Shown piece by piece: positions 34,414 to 46,400 of a stretch of DNA of 64,000 nt. The stretch's first letter is position 1. Each line of letters begins with the position of its first letter. The position numbers and the translations under genes were made by a program. Where the stretch lies: the NCBI GenBank assembly GCA_963971285.1, contig OZ020252.1:9647662-9711661 (forward strand), given 5' to 3'. Origin of the DNA: Astropecten irregularis. Its lineage: Eukaryota > Echinodermata > Asteroidea > Paxillosida > Astropectinidae. Below the pieces are notes generated by a model. The model made no database searches, had not been told where the DNA came from, and saw nothing but the letters and a program-made list of their open reading frames with translations.

Positions 34414-34788
34414 CGATGCAATGTCACAATTGAAAAGGATGGTACAAAACTGGTTTTTGCGACAAAACCGTTGCACATTATGTAATCCATCATATACCTT
34501 AATGACAAACCTGTAGAAGTTTGAGGTTAATCAGCCATCTGGGTCACGAGAAAAAAGTGAACATTCGTTTACACATTTCAACGATATTATGCGTTCATAA
34601 TAAAACGCTTCGAAGCGATTTATTCCAATTGGAAAATAGTTTCATTTATTTCTCAACGAATATGACATTTCAGACAAAAACATTTCATGTGATGTTTTCT
34701 CCTATCATCACCATTATACTGTGTAAGTTTTATGTGAATCTGTGATCTTGAAGTGTATTTTGTCTTACCAATTCTGTATACAATCCCT
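34414..34788 (+). mobile_element. TTAA MITE, second family, old diverged copy
   Basis: TTAA at 34410-34413 and 34789-34792. Weak but collinear match to the copies at 14923 and 24308: CATCTGGGTCACGAGAAAA, then CATTTCAGACAAAAACATTT, then TCTTACCAATTCTGTATAC at the right. Confidence 0.65.
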
Positions 34789-35152
34789 TTAACCGTGATC
34801 ATAAACAACGGAGTTGTAGAGTCATTTCTGTAAAACCTTGAAAAGAGTATGCACAAGGTTTCTAAGTAAAATTGACAATGGCTGCTTTTGTGCACCACTG
34901 TTTAAAAAACAACAAATAAAGTGGTTTGGCCTTGACCCCAAAAGGTCGACAGAATGAAGGATGTTGACTATTGAGGACAAGCTGTAATTGATGGTTAAAG
35001 TTTACTGGAGTTATTGGTGGAACTTGTCCATTATTCTGAACTCAAGTTGTAAATTTGTTTTGTTGGCGTGCAGGTTTGTTATTCTTTTGCGTGGGAGTTG
35101 TGCAAGGCGGTACAAGCCTGGTCGAGTTGGTGAAGTCAAGTTTGTCCCTTAA

Positions 35153-35763
35153 AGGTAGTATCATACTTTGGTTTTTGTCAAAGAAATACAGATTCATGGG
35201 TAAAAATATCAAGATAGATGCAGTAACAGTCATCTGTGAAAATTTCAATCCCATATGGAGCCCACTTTTTGAGAAAACAGTGAAAAACTCCCGCGCACCG
35301 AGGGGATTCGTTCGTGGACCGTATCCCCTCTACTACGTCACACATTGACATGAATTTAAATAGCGCCACCCACGGCCAGTTTGGGTAAATAGTCCCAAGA
35401 ATTGACAATTACTATCAAATTTTATTTCCAATATTACTAAATAATGAAAAAACAACAGCCCCATTGAATATTATGAGAAGGTTCTTATATGTCTTATAAA
35501 CAAGGATTTGTATTTGTTTAATTTTTTTACAAATCGTTATTCTCCATCTTTAAGACTTTTCTCTTTTATTTTTTATCTTTAAAAGATCAAAAAATAATTG
35601 TGGTCACTGGTTTTTACTCTTTTCTGGATAAATACATAATTTCAGGCAGAAACATTTTAACATTATGTTTCTACCATCACCATCTTTATAATACCCTGAA
35701 AGTTAAAGGTAAATTTGTCACGACTTATGTTTTGGTATGCTATACCAAAGTGTGATACTACCT
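35153..35763 (-). mobile_element. TTAA foldback MITE carrying about 255 bp of foreign sequence
   Basis: TTAA at 35149-35152 and 35764-35767. The family consensus runs from the left end to GAAAACAGTGAAAAAC (about 35290), is interrupted by unrelated sequence, and resumes at TTTTCTCTTTTATTTTTTA (about 35555). The interior insert has no clear ends. Confidence 0.83.
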
Positions 35764-35767
35764 TTAA

Positions 35768-36214
35768 TTCCATGGAGGTTTAAAAGGGATTCTCACGGGG
35801 GGTTTTGAGGATCAGCACGCCGATAGTTGTTATTCTGGCAAACTGTCTCTAGACTCTACGAACGCTTGGAACGATCTTGTACATGTACATGATTGTGTGG
35901 CGAAGACCCTTCAGCCACATTGCACAGTATGCCTGCAGTTCTTAGAAACCGTGTTATGTGTGTCCATCGTGAAAAAGGCATCCTGCAAATTTGTACTTCG
36001 GATAACTGTCCTTCAGTAAATGTGGGAGTTGTGAAGTGTTTGCGAAAGCAACTCCCGGTGATATACTCCCTATTAAGAAGGCAGTGTCCATCAATTCAAA
36101 TCAATTTATGGTTTAAAAATACACACGTACATCATGCTCTCACATATCGCTTATAATGTTTTGGTGTTTTTTATTCCGGATAAGGATATGTTCCCTCAGA
36201 TAAGGCACCGTGAT
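35768..36214. other. Non-coding spacer
   Basis: No gene or repeat supported. Confidence 0.4.
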
Positions 36215-36218
36215 TTAA

Positions 36219-36304
36219 AGGTAGTATCATACTTTGGTTTTTGCCAAAGAAGTACAGAGTCATGGGCAAACATTTCTTTAAAGGTAGTATCTTTCATACT
36301 ACCT
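36219..36304 (-). mobile_element. MITE remnant with mini-palindrome junction
   Basis: After TTAA 36215-36218, about 55 bp of a minus-oriented left end is followed by a junk-free junction, TTAAAGGTAGTATC-TTTC-ATACTACCTTTAA (gapped here at the centre), that is, two terminal repeats almost back to back. Its right TTAA (36305-36308) is the left target of the next copy. Confidence 0.8.
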
Positions 36305-36308
36305 TTAA

Positions 36309-36672
36309 AGGTAGTATCATACTTTGGTAAGAGACCAAAACAGAAATGTTCACAGATTTACATATAACTTACGGGGTATGAAGATGGTGCTGGTAGAAAC
36401 CTACCGTTAAAATGTTCCGCCTGAAATTGTGTATTCATTCAGAAATTAGTAAAACAACGACCGAAAATCTTTTTGATCTTTTAAAAGATCGAACAAAAAG
36501 AGAAAAGACTTAAGAAATACTGTGGCTGTTTTTCACTGTTTTCTCAAAGAGTGGGCACCGTATGGAACTGAAATTTTCACAGATGACTGTTATTGTATCT
36601 TCCTTGATATTTTTTTGCCGATGAATCTGTATTTCTTTGACAAAAACCAAAGTATGATATTAGGCCCTACCT
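36309..36672 (+). mobile_element. TTAA foldback MITE, full copy
   Basis: 364 bp between TTAA 36305-36308 and 36673-36676. The right terminal repeat carries a small internal insertion (GATATTAGGCCCTACCT). Confidence 0.88.
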
Positions 36673-36676
36673 TTAA

Positions 36677-37902
36677 CGTTGAAATGTCCACCACGCAAGG
36701 CCTCGTATAGACCATTGAATCAGGAAGAGACCTCCATAGGTAGATCTACCGTGATGGTGGACATCTCGTTCAGATTTAATGAAACATTCAACTTGATACG
36801 GCGTGCTCTCAAAATTATGCTGAACTAATGTGATTGAAAAACAAACAATCCATTTCATGTCCCCCTAATTCACAAAGTTGGAAGTTGTACTTACCGAACG
36901 TTCAAGGCATGGACGCCTGTACACTGCATGTATGGTTTCGTGCGAGTAGCCGCCTGTTTGTATGCAGTTATACCAACGCATCGCTGTTAGTGGTTTTCAC
37001 CGTTCAAGTTCATTCATACACAATCCACTGAAGCCAGACAGAAATAACTCACTCAATTCTCGCCTCCACATTATTATTAATCATGAATATAATCTCAACC
37101 TGCGAAACAGAACACGGTTTCAAATCAGCATCCGACGACGGGACGCCGTCTTTTTTCAGAAGGAGAAATTGTACTTGGTCCTTTGGGATCCTCCACGGTG
37201 GAATATGATGTTACCGTGAATCGACGACTGCATGACCGGGGTAAATCAACTCACATGACAGCCGGGTAGAAGTGCATGAACTCGCTTCTCTGCGAGAGGT
37301 CCTCACCTTAACACGGTCCACCGAATTTCACACCCAGCAAACCTTTTTGTTTGGTTCGAAAAAAAAAAGTTTTATTTATGGTGCATTCCTCCTTTTCTAA
37401 CATCCGGAGGTCTTCGTACTTTGGTTTTTGATAAGTATGACAAAACAAAATCAAATATTTGATGTGTATAAGTTTTTGGTCAGTGAACCATGAAATTTGG
37501 CATACCACAGGTCCATAATTCAGGGTAAATAACTCGTAAATAGGTATTGTCCGTCACGTTGCAAGGCCCTGAAGTATTTTCTAATTTGAGGAAAGCCTTT
37601 GCTCTTTCACAAAAAATGTGGAGATCATTTCTGGGGGTTTTTTTCGCGTCAAAAGGGTTGGATGCTTGTTGACTTTTAGGAGGCTTTTGGATAAAAATGA
37701 TATGTCAATTCGTTCTGGAATCAATCTTGTTATTTGTCAATCCTATTTTGGAATTTGCTAGTCACGGGAAACTGGGAATAATGCGAGAAAAGTTAGATTT
37801 ATAAAGTCTTTGCATGACGGAAGTACATAAAGTAATGCTGATAGGTTGGGAACAATTTTTCCTTTAGACCTTGACATCGTGTATATTTAACCTGCGTTTG
37901 GT
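36677..37902. other. Non-coding spacer
   Basis: No gene supported. A stray TACTTTGGTTTTTGATAAG at about 37418 recalls a MITE end but nothing else of the family is next to it. Confidence 0.4.
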
Positions 37903-37906
37903 TTAA

Positions 37907-38075
37907 AGGTAGTATCATACTTTGGATTTTATCAAAGAAATACAGATTCATTGGCAAAAATACAAAGGAAGATACAGTTACAGCCATCTGTGAACATTTT
38001 AGTTATACGTTGCCCACTTTTTTAGAAAACAGTGAAAAATAGCCACAGTATCTTTTAAGTATTTTCTTTTGTGCG
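37907..38075 (-). mobile_element. TTAA MITE, left half only
   Basis: Starts after TTAA 37903-37906 and follows the minus-oriented consensus to AGCCACAGTATCTTTTAAG, then stops. Confidence 0.82.
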
Positions 38076-38261
38076 TTTTGGCTGAATTTGGTACTTAAAC
38101 AGAAATGAAGGTCTTAAACTTCCTAACAAACGTTGTTTCATGTACCTTTTATTTTAAGTTTACGCTGTGTTCATCTTGATTGCAGAAATACGGCCGAAAT
38201 AATCTGCCCTCCCCCACCTCCGAATCCTTCATGATTGCACCACACTTATGAAATTCTACTA

Positions 38262-38387
38262 AATCGTTCGGACGAAAGATCTTTTAAAAAGACACTAAAT
38301 CTTGATTTCCTTGAAAAACCCAGCATCTGATGAACCAAGATTTTCCATGGTGATTGTTTGCACTATTTACGAACTGTTGAGTCTTGA
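38262..38387 (+). repeat. 125-bp dispersed repeat, copy 2
   Basis: Same segment as 24646-24772, beginning AAATCGTTCGGACGAAAGAT. No target duplication or terminal repeat is obvious beyond the small palindrome ATCGTTCGGACGA at its start. Confidence 0.85.
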
Positions 38388-38568
38388 GTCCATTTTCTGT
38401 CTCAAACTCAATACATATTTTTGGGAGGCCTTGCAAATCCCGTACGCTGCCTTTAAAACAAATACAAAAGTGGTCCATGGATGTTCCATTATTGTTCCCT
38501 TGTGAGTACCTTGACCCTGTGATAGAACGAAGGATTATCTCTACAGGTAGACTGTTTGGTATAATGAG

Positions 38569-38775
38569 ATGTCAGCTTCCCACGCGACGGGTGAGGAGGG
38601 CAAACATATCATTTTGTACTCTGAGCTGAGACAAAGGCGCCCAACAGTGGGACGGTCGATAGGGGGCGCGGCAAAGTCGAGCAAAATAACCCCGTTGCCA
38701 GTCACCGTCCCGAGTACTCGGTCGTTGGATCTTGAAACGGAAGTCTGTCAACTTACGATTCCATGCGTGAACTAA
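38569..38775 (+). CDS. Weak coding-exon candidate, 68 codons
   Basis: Open frame in a CpG-rich patch, beginning MSASHATGEEGKHIILYSEL. A splice-acceptor-like GGATTATCTCTACAG lies 24 nt before the ATG. Not recognised, and no continuation found. It may be a spurious frame in a CpG-rich repeat or regulatory patch. Confidence 0.2.
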   Translation: MSASHATGEEGKHIILYSELRQRRPTVGRSIGGAAKSSKITPLPVTVPSTRSLDLETEVCQLTIPCVN

Positions 38776-38893
38776 TAAGGAAGTATGAACTATTCCTTAT
38801 ACTTGTTTTATCATCACATAATCAAGATGGCGACTTGATGCTCTCCGGTTATCTGTGTCAATGTTGCTATGGAGACTGCTATTATGTGTGTCG

Positions 38894-39250
38894 ATCCCGG
38901 GGGTGGGGGGTCCCCCAACCCCCCCCCCCCCCCCCCCAAAAAAAAAATATTTGAGGCGGGGGGATGGCGTGTATTGTCATCCCCCAATATTTCGAGGACT
39001 TTTATTGTATAGAAATATTACATGATGACCCTTGTTTTTTTAGTCTTCGGAGTGTCGAATTTATGCTATGTTTGATTATTCTGAATATCTTTTTTTAAAT
39101 ACTCTACCTAATGCGACTTTTCGACTCTGTTTTCATTTTAAAATGTCCCTGGTTTGGGAGGGGAGTATCCCACCTCCCACAGCCCCCCCCCCCCCCCCAA
39201 ATCGGGTCGCTTCGCTCCCTCGCATAGGACACCAAATCACCAATCATCCC
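38894..39250. repeat. Homopolymer-rich low-complexity region
   Basis: Two poly-C tracts (about 38920-38936 and 39183-39198), the first running into poly-A, with GGGGGTGGGGGG and CCCCCAATATTTCGAGG-type phrases between and GTCGCTTCGCTCCCTCGC after. The paired G and C runs could fold back. Probably a decayed repeat; no clean ends. Confidence 0.5.
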
Positions 39251-39817
39251 CCAATCATGAACAGAAATCGACACCTATGACTGCTATGGTTACATGCACA
39301 GTGTCCGTACTGACGTTTTACTTCTTCTAGCTGTATTGCAATTAATATTCCTGAAATTGCAAGTTATCCTGACAACACTTTTTAGTACATCGTCAAGAGA
39401 CAAGGCATCGTTTTATTTCGAAGATGCCCGCTCGATCTATGTTAAGCCACAATGAATTTAGTTTTCCTGAGTGTGACATTGAAAGCTATAACTTTTATTA
39501 GGATCCCGACAAACGTCTCCATAAATTATGCATTTTTAAAATTTCCTATTAATAATCATGAATGGACGATGGTTTATTTCAACATTATACCAAAATGAGT
39601 GTTTCAATAAATACAGTTGATCATAGGTCGACTCTAAAAATGCTCTGTAGCTTTCCAATGTTGTCGAACTTAGTTTAGTTTAGTTGTGTGTTTTTTAGTT
39701 GGTACAACCGTATGCCTACTGCATTTGAACAAGCACAGTGGACTTTGGGACAATAATTATGAACGTCTTATCTGCCTCAGTCACCGTACTTAGGGATTTG
39801 GACCTGTTACAACCGAG
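39251..39817. other. Non-coding spacer
   Basis: No gene or repeat supported. Confidence 0.4.
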
Positions 39818-39821
39818 TTAA

Positions 39822-40176
39822 AGGTAGTATCATACTTTGGTAAGAAACCAAAACAGAAATTTCCACAGATTTACGTTTAACTTACAGGGTATGAAGATGA
39901 TGGCGGTAGAAACATACCGTTATTTTTTTTTCCGCCTGAAATGGTGTATTTATCCAGAAATTAGTAAAACAACGACCGAAAATCTTGATCTTTTAAAAGA
40001 TCAAAAATAAAAGAGAAAAGACTTAAGAAATACTGTGGCTGTTTTTCACTGTTTTCTCAAAAGGTGAGCACCGCATGGGACTGAAAATTTTACAGATGAC
40101 TGTTACTGTATCTGTCTTGATATTTTTGCCCATGAATCTGTATTTCTTTGATAAAAACCACAGTATGATATTACCT
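39822..40176 (+). mobile_element. TTAA foldback MITE, full copy upstream of WDR77
   Basis: 355 bp between TTAA 39818-39821 and 40177-40180, near consensus. It ends 239 bp before the WDR77 start codon, so it may lie in or next to the promoter. Confidence 0.9.
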
Positions 40177-40415
40177 TTAATTTTACACTGTCACATTTGA
40201 ATGTATATAGCGCCCTCTTTCAATGCTTTTGCAAGTCTGACTTCGGCCTCTCTCGTTGTGCTCTGAGAATAATACAGTCAGTGAGCCAGTCTATATTTTA
40301 TGAACTTTGACCTTTAAAAAAAGAAAACACATGTCTGAAAATCTTCGGGTGGCGTACAAAATTCGGTGCTGTTTCCTTCCATTTCCTAAAATCCACCGAC
40401 GTAGTATTAATAGCC

Positions 40416-40479
40416 ATGACTTCTAGTAAAATTCCTTCGTCAATGGAGAGGTATCTGGACGTTTTGCAACACAACAGAG
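40416..40479 (+). CDS. WDR77: WDR77 exon 1 (start codon)
   Basis: ATG in context TAGCC-ATG-A, 21 codons plus one base (phase 1). The G completes GAT (Asp) with the first two bases of exon 2, giving HNRDGSLMLGAS, as in human RSDGALLLGAS. Confidence 0.75.
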
Positions 40480-43400
40480 GTTGGTAAATTATATGTAAAG
40501 AAAAAGGTTGTTCAATGTTCCTACTTTTCGGACAATAAAATGTGTAACTGTAACGTTACTGGGTACTCGTTAGCACGGTAGGAGGTGTAGCTACAGTAAC
40601 TGTAGCATGTAGCCCAATATTACTCCTGACGTTGTTGTCGTATAATATGGGCTACAGGACAATCAACTTGGTAATCTCGAGTCTAAAATTTCCCACCCCT
40701 AAAATCATCCTGCAGTTATCGGTTTTCGCTCCGATAACAGGAAAGTTTCTCAAAAATGGAAACGAAATGGAATATCAGAAAATCGCTCCTCAAACCTTTC
40801 AACTGGACACTTCCAGTTTATTATCTGTAAAAATCCTTGAAGTTCAAGTCTTTTCTTTGAAAATATTGTCCGTCATTTAAAGGGACACCAATTCCCAATT
40901 CCGCTATGTAAACGCGACGTCATGTGTTTTCACCCCCTTGGCTGAGTGACAAAGTTCATTGACATCGGAGTAGCTATGGCGCACCAAGTCACTCAAAAAC
41001 GGCTGGAAAATTGTCCTGACTCGATTCTTCTTACTGGGTCAATTGAGTTTATTTCAAAAAGGTTCTAAAACAGTCTTGATTCCAATATTGTGAATTATAG
41101 ATAATTTATCAACAATATCATGCATGACATATTTAAAGGCAAATAAAATTAAATCTAATTGTTTATCTTGATGCGAAATATTATCACAGCATTTTTCATA
41201 ATATCTGGCATCATTATGAGAGGCCTTAACATGGATACATCAGCTTATCAAAGTTAAAATTTAAAGGAGAAAAACAAAACACTGTCACTCCGATTAGAAA
41301 AAGACTTTAACACTTTTGTCTCATTGGCACGCCATAAAAACCCAGATCGCAACAGGGTCACATGACCTGCCGTCTGACATCAGAAAAATTAAAGTTGCTT
41401 GAGCAGACGACAGTTTAGTTTGGAATATTAGACCACAGATTGTGTCTTTTATAAACGTTTGAACATTAGCCTTAAAAAGCATTAGTAATATACACCCAAA
41501 ATCACATAGTTTTGTAACTTTTGAGTATCACTAACGACTAGAAACTTTATTTTCAACATCCTGAACGTTGGAGATAGCCCTGAGTGTAGTCATCACTTCA
41601 GGGATACTGATCACAAAGAATCTCGCACGATCTCGCGGTAAACGGGAGTCGAATTTGAGGAGCGAAAACACATGTCGGGTGAAAACACATGACCGGACGA
41701 TACTGTTATTGTTAATCGGCGATCTGTGGCATTCAGAAAATTTAATTATCATTTCCGTTTTCGAATGTCAACAAAAACGAGCAATTTTCAGCCCAAATTT
41801 CAGTTACGCAAAAAAAACCTCACAGATTCTGTGTACTTTTCCCATAATAATAAAGAAATACATAAGAATGATCTCTACCCTGTCCAGTCTACATTCGATT
41901 GAAATACAATGGAGCGAACGGGACTAGTCTATTCTGTACACGTGCGTAATGCCGCTGTGATTCTATAGTATTATGCGATGACTGTTGCCTGAAAAGAGGC
42001 AAACAGGTATTAATGCATTGCTAAACCATGGAAGTAAGACTCGGGCAAAAGTCGTCGCATAATAGTTTCTCAGCGGCATTGCGCGCATGTACAGAGTAGA
42101 CTGGTCCCGTTCGCTACGTTGTATGTAAATCGAACAAATGCCTCTTCACGACATAAGGAACACCAGGGTGAGTCATTATGCCACGGATCGCCGATTAACA
42201 GTCATTTTAGGTGTGGGGAATTTTGGACTCGATATTTCCAAGTTGATTGTCCTGTAGCCCTATATACGACAACAATGTCAGGAGTAATATTGGGCTACAG
42301 TTACTGCAGCTGGGTTAGGTGTTGCAACGAATCTTGGAATCGTCGGATTTACAAATCCGGTGCGACAAAACTAGGAATCCTAGTTTTGTTGACAGATTTG
42401 TAATCCGTTGTTGTGTTCAGAGATATTTGTGGTCAGGTTAAAAAGGCATTATTTCCATTGGTTTATTTAGTTTTTGTATATTAGATTTGTGACAAAAAAA
42501 CGACTTTAATCATTAAGGTTGACAGCGAGGCTAAAAACATGTCGCCCTCGCACAGCGAAAAATCTCCTTACACGAATTGGCATGAAACAGCCGAAAGAGG
42601 GCGTCAGGATCATCTCCTTATGTGACGTCATCACACTGACCAAAAATGGAAGTTTTCATGAATGAAACTGACGCGTGGGCATGGGCACGGGCACATTCTC
42701 TGCAACACCCACTTGAATCATTGCCACATCGACAGACCTCGCCACGATCTTTCAAGTGGTACCAAAAATTTCTTCAACCCTTGACCATTTTTTGTGGTAT
42801 CACCCAACGTTCAAGAACTCACAAACTCTGCGGTAGTATTTGAACTTTGGTTGGCTGTATTTTTGTTTCCATTTTACCGCGAAACCGCGCCACTGTCTGA
42901 GTGTTAATATTCATATAACGTGTGTTGGGTCTTTTGGCTGTTTATACTGAGAGCGCCACATAAATATATGCATATAGAATTGCATGGTCACCCGTAGATG
43001 TCGTATGGCCAACCGTTGGTCGTACATCGTGTATGTGTGTTTGCATAGGCACATCGCGAGATGCGTGCTCCATACGTGCCTGCAACAGCCCTGCGTGCGT
43101 GCATAACGAGTTGGGTCAGCACATGGTTTCCATGATGTCACCAGCACTGCCTTGCGCGTTGACCAATCAGCGCGGCGCTTTTCACACACGGCACAGTTCC
43201 CATCCGTGTTACAGTACATATGGGAAATTTTTCGCTGTGCCGCGCCGCGTTCCATCGCTAGCACCATCTTCAATAAACTGGGTCCCAGTCAAACTGGGAG
43301 GTTTGGGGCACCGGTCATGGAGTTAAATATTTATAAAAATCTAATCGCGGTGCACGTCCTGCAGCATGCACTGCACGCTGCATTGGCCTAAACTTCTCGC

Positions 43401-46400
43401 TGCTGCCGATCCGAGGCTGCTTGTCTTAGTTTTTGTCTTCTTAACATCAACAATGTGGGGACTGGCAACGAGTCCACTTAACAGATTTGCAAATTCGGTA
43501 CCGAAAGTAGGAATCAAATGATAGAGGGCAGATGTAACCGGCACCGTGCATGTCACACAAAGACCGGACTGCTCGGCTAGGTGTGGCACGCTAGAAAGAA
43601 TATAGATAGCGGCAAAAAGAGTTTCTACATTTTGTGTGCAAATAAAGAATTGAAATTGATTGGAGTGGGATGCGAACCAGTGCCCTTACGTAATTGGTTT
43701 CTTTTATAACCTGGATAAAATTTGGTTGCTCAGCACTGCGAAAAATTCCCCACATGCACTGTTATACGGATGGGAGCACTGCCGTGTGTGACAAGCGGCG
43801 TGCTGATTGGTAAACGAGCAAGGCAGAGCTTGTGACATCACGGGAACCATGTGCTGGCCCAATTCATTACGCACGCACGCAGGGCCGTTGCAGGCACGTA
43901 CGGAGCATGCATCATGCGATGTGCCTACATGTATGCAAACACACATGGTGTACGACTAAGCAACAACCAACGGTCGGCCATACGACAACTCCGGCGACCA
44001 TGCAATTCTATGCATATTCATGTGGCGCTCCCAGTGTACTCAACCAGCAGACGCAACACACGTTGCTATGAATATTCAACGACCTAACAATAACACTCAG
44101 ACAGTGGCGCCAGTAAAATGGCGACAAAAATATAGCTGACCAAAGTTCAAATACGACCACGGAGTCCGAGAGTTCTTGAACCTCAGGGTGACACCATAGA
44201 AAACGATCAAAAGGTCGAAGGAATGTATTAATTTGTACGTTTTTGGTACCATTTGAAAGATCATGGTGAGCTCTGTCAAAGTGGTAAGGATTCGAGTGGG
44301 CATTCAAGGCTCGAATTTCGTGTAAAAGGGCACTGGACAGCAGGTCTAGTACCTGAAGCATTTTACTAGACATGCTGGACCTAAACTTTTTTTACTAGAC
44401 CCATTCATATCATATTTATATAGGAAAACAATAATCATGGTAATTGTATGCAATATTGAGTCAAAAATCATCAATTTAGGCACCATTTCAATCGTGCAAG
44501 GAAAACATAATCACTAAACAGCCGGACTAGTGCAGTACACACTTCACTAGACCGACACTGAAATCACTAGACTCGGTCCACGGTCTAGTGGATATTTCGA
44601 GCCCTGGCATTGCCGAGTATGTGCACATGCGTGCCAGTTTCATTCATGAAAAGTGCCTTTTTTGGTGAGATGAGATGATTCTGATGCCCTTTTGCAGCCG
44701 TTTCGAGCAATACTTTGTGTACGGAATTTTTCGCTGTGGGGCACTGGCCATAGTTATTGTATACTTAATATCGACAATGTGGGGCTGGCAGTGAGTTTAA
44801 TAACCGATTTGGGCTCGACAACTGGGTGGCGAGAGACTGCATCCGCTGCAGCATGGCGTACTCCAGGTGTGTGGACAATGCGAAAGTGGTATCGCAATGA
44901 CTTCTCTTTGAGGTTGCGGAGGCGAGGGTTTGGGACGGCGTCAAGGGAGTTCACGAAAGGGTAGCATCCGTTCGGTGGAGGCGAAGGCATAGGAGACTTG
45001 GTTTACCAGGCCGAACCAGCTTCGGATGTCAGTGATGTTGCGAGGGGTGGGGAAGTTCTGGATGTCCTCTAGGTACCCGGGGCATGGGCGGACAGTGCTC
45101 GGAGTGACCTCAAAGCGGGCAAACTCAACAGTAGTCTTGGCAAATGAGAACTTTTGAGGGTTTCAGTGTGATGCCGTTGCGGCCACAGATATCAAGCCAT
45201 TCAACTGCCTGGAAGAATGCCTCCTCGATTGTATCTGACCACAGCAGGGTGTCGTCCACACACATGGTTTTCTGTGGGATGTCAGCGACGATTTCATCGA
45301 ATCGGCGGCTGTAGCCATCATCCGAGGCAATGTACCCTTGTGGGGCAACACGGTACCAGTAGCGGCCCCACGGGGTGATGAACGTTTTGAGATGTTGGTC
45401 ATCAAGGGCAATGCTACGATAACCGTTCCACGCATCAAAGATGGTCTTGCGTGTGTTGGGTGGGACTGCACGTGCCTGGTAGAAGGGTGACTGGGTGTGG
45501 TGGGTCTCATGGAGGGCGTGACGATTGAGTGGTTGCAGATCGACAGTCCGCCTTGGTTTGCCATATTTCTTGGCGCAGATCACCATCTTGTGGCACCAAG
45601 TGACCGGTGTGCCGACAGGGACTGGTTCAATGACACCAAGGCGTACATCTCTGTCAAGGCCTGCCTTGACATCATCCAGCCAGTGTAGTGGGACGGGGAT
45701 TGGTGTGTGGTAAGCCACTGGATGAGCATTGGGATCGATCATGAGTCGCAGCGGGGGACAGACATCATCATGGGGAGTGGTTGATGCTCACATACATTTA
45801 AGGTGCTGGACTTGTAGTGCTGTAGGAGCCAGGTCTCGAGCCTCCCTCTGTTCTCCTCTGTGGCTGGGAATGGGAGGGATGTGGGTAGAGGTGATGTTGC
45901 CTGGAAACCGTGGGCACTCGCATGTTTGGGTAATGCAGGACTCGGTTGTGGGTATTTGTGTGGCGGTGGAGGACTCGGCTCTGGATCCAGTGGGGTCATG
46001 TGCTTCTCCGATTGTAGGGAATGTGGTGGATATCATGCCAAGTGCAACGCAAGCCTGCTTTGACAGGATTAGCCTGTCAGTGGAGTCAGTGAAGAACACT
46101 ATCTGTCGAGTTTCGAGGATCTCTCTAGATGGGGAGGTCCCGGAGATGTGGAGGACAAGAGCACCTTTGATGTCGATGCCGGGATTGTTGGCGGCAGTCA
46201 TTTGCAAAGTTACGGGAATGAGGTGGCGCCTTTCCAGGACCAGCTTGGGTAGGAGCTTTGTGCCAGTTAAGCATGACTGGCATCCAGTGTCAGCCATGGC
46301 AGGATAGGAGACAGGAAGGGTGGGGCTGTGGAATGAAGGGTGGAACCCAAGAGCTTGTCCATCAGATGGGACGGCCCGGATGGAGACATCGATGAATGGT

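Noticed and set aside
42911-44087. Several frames of 80-120 codons on both strands
   Set aside because: They lie in the inverted 690-bp element pair, occur on both strands of both copies and show no codon bias.
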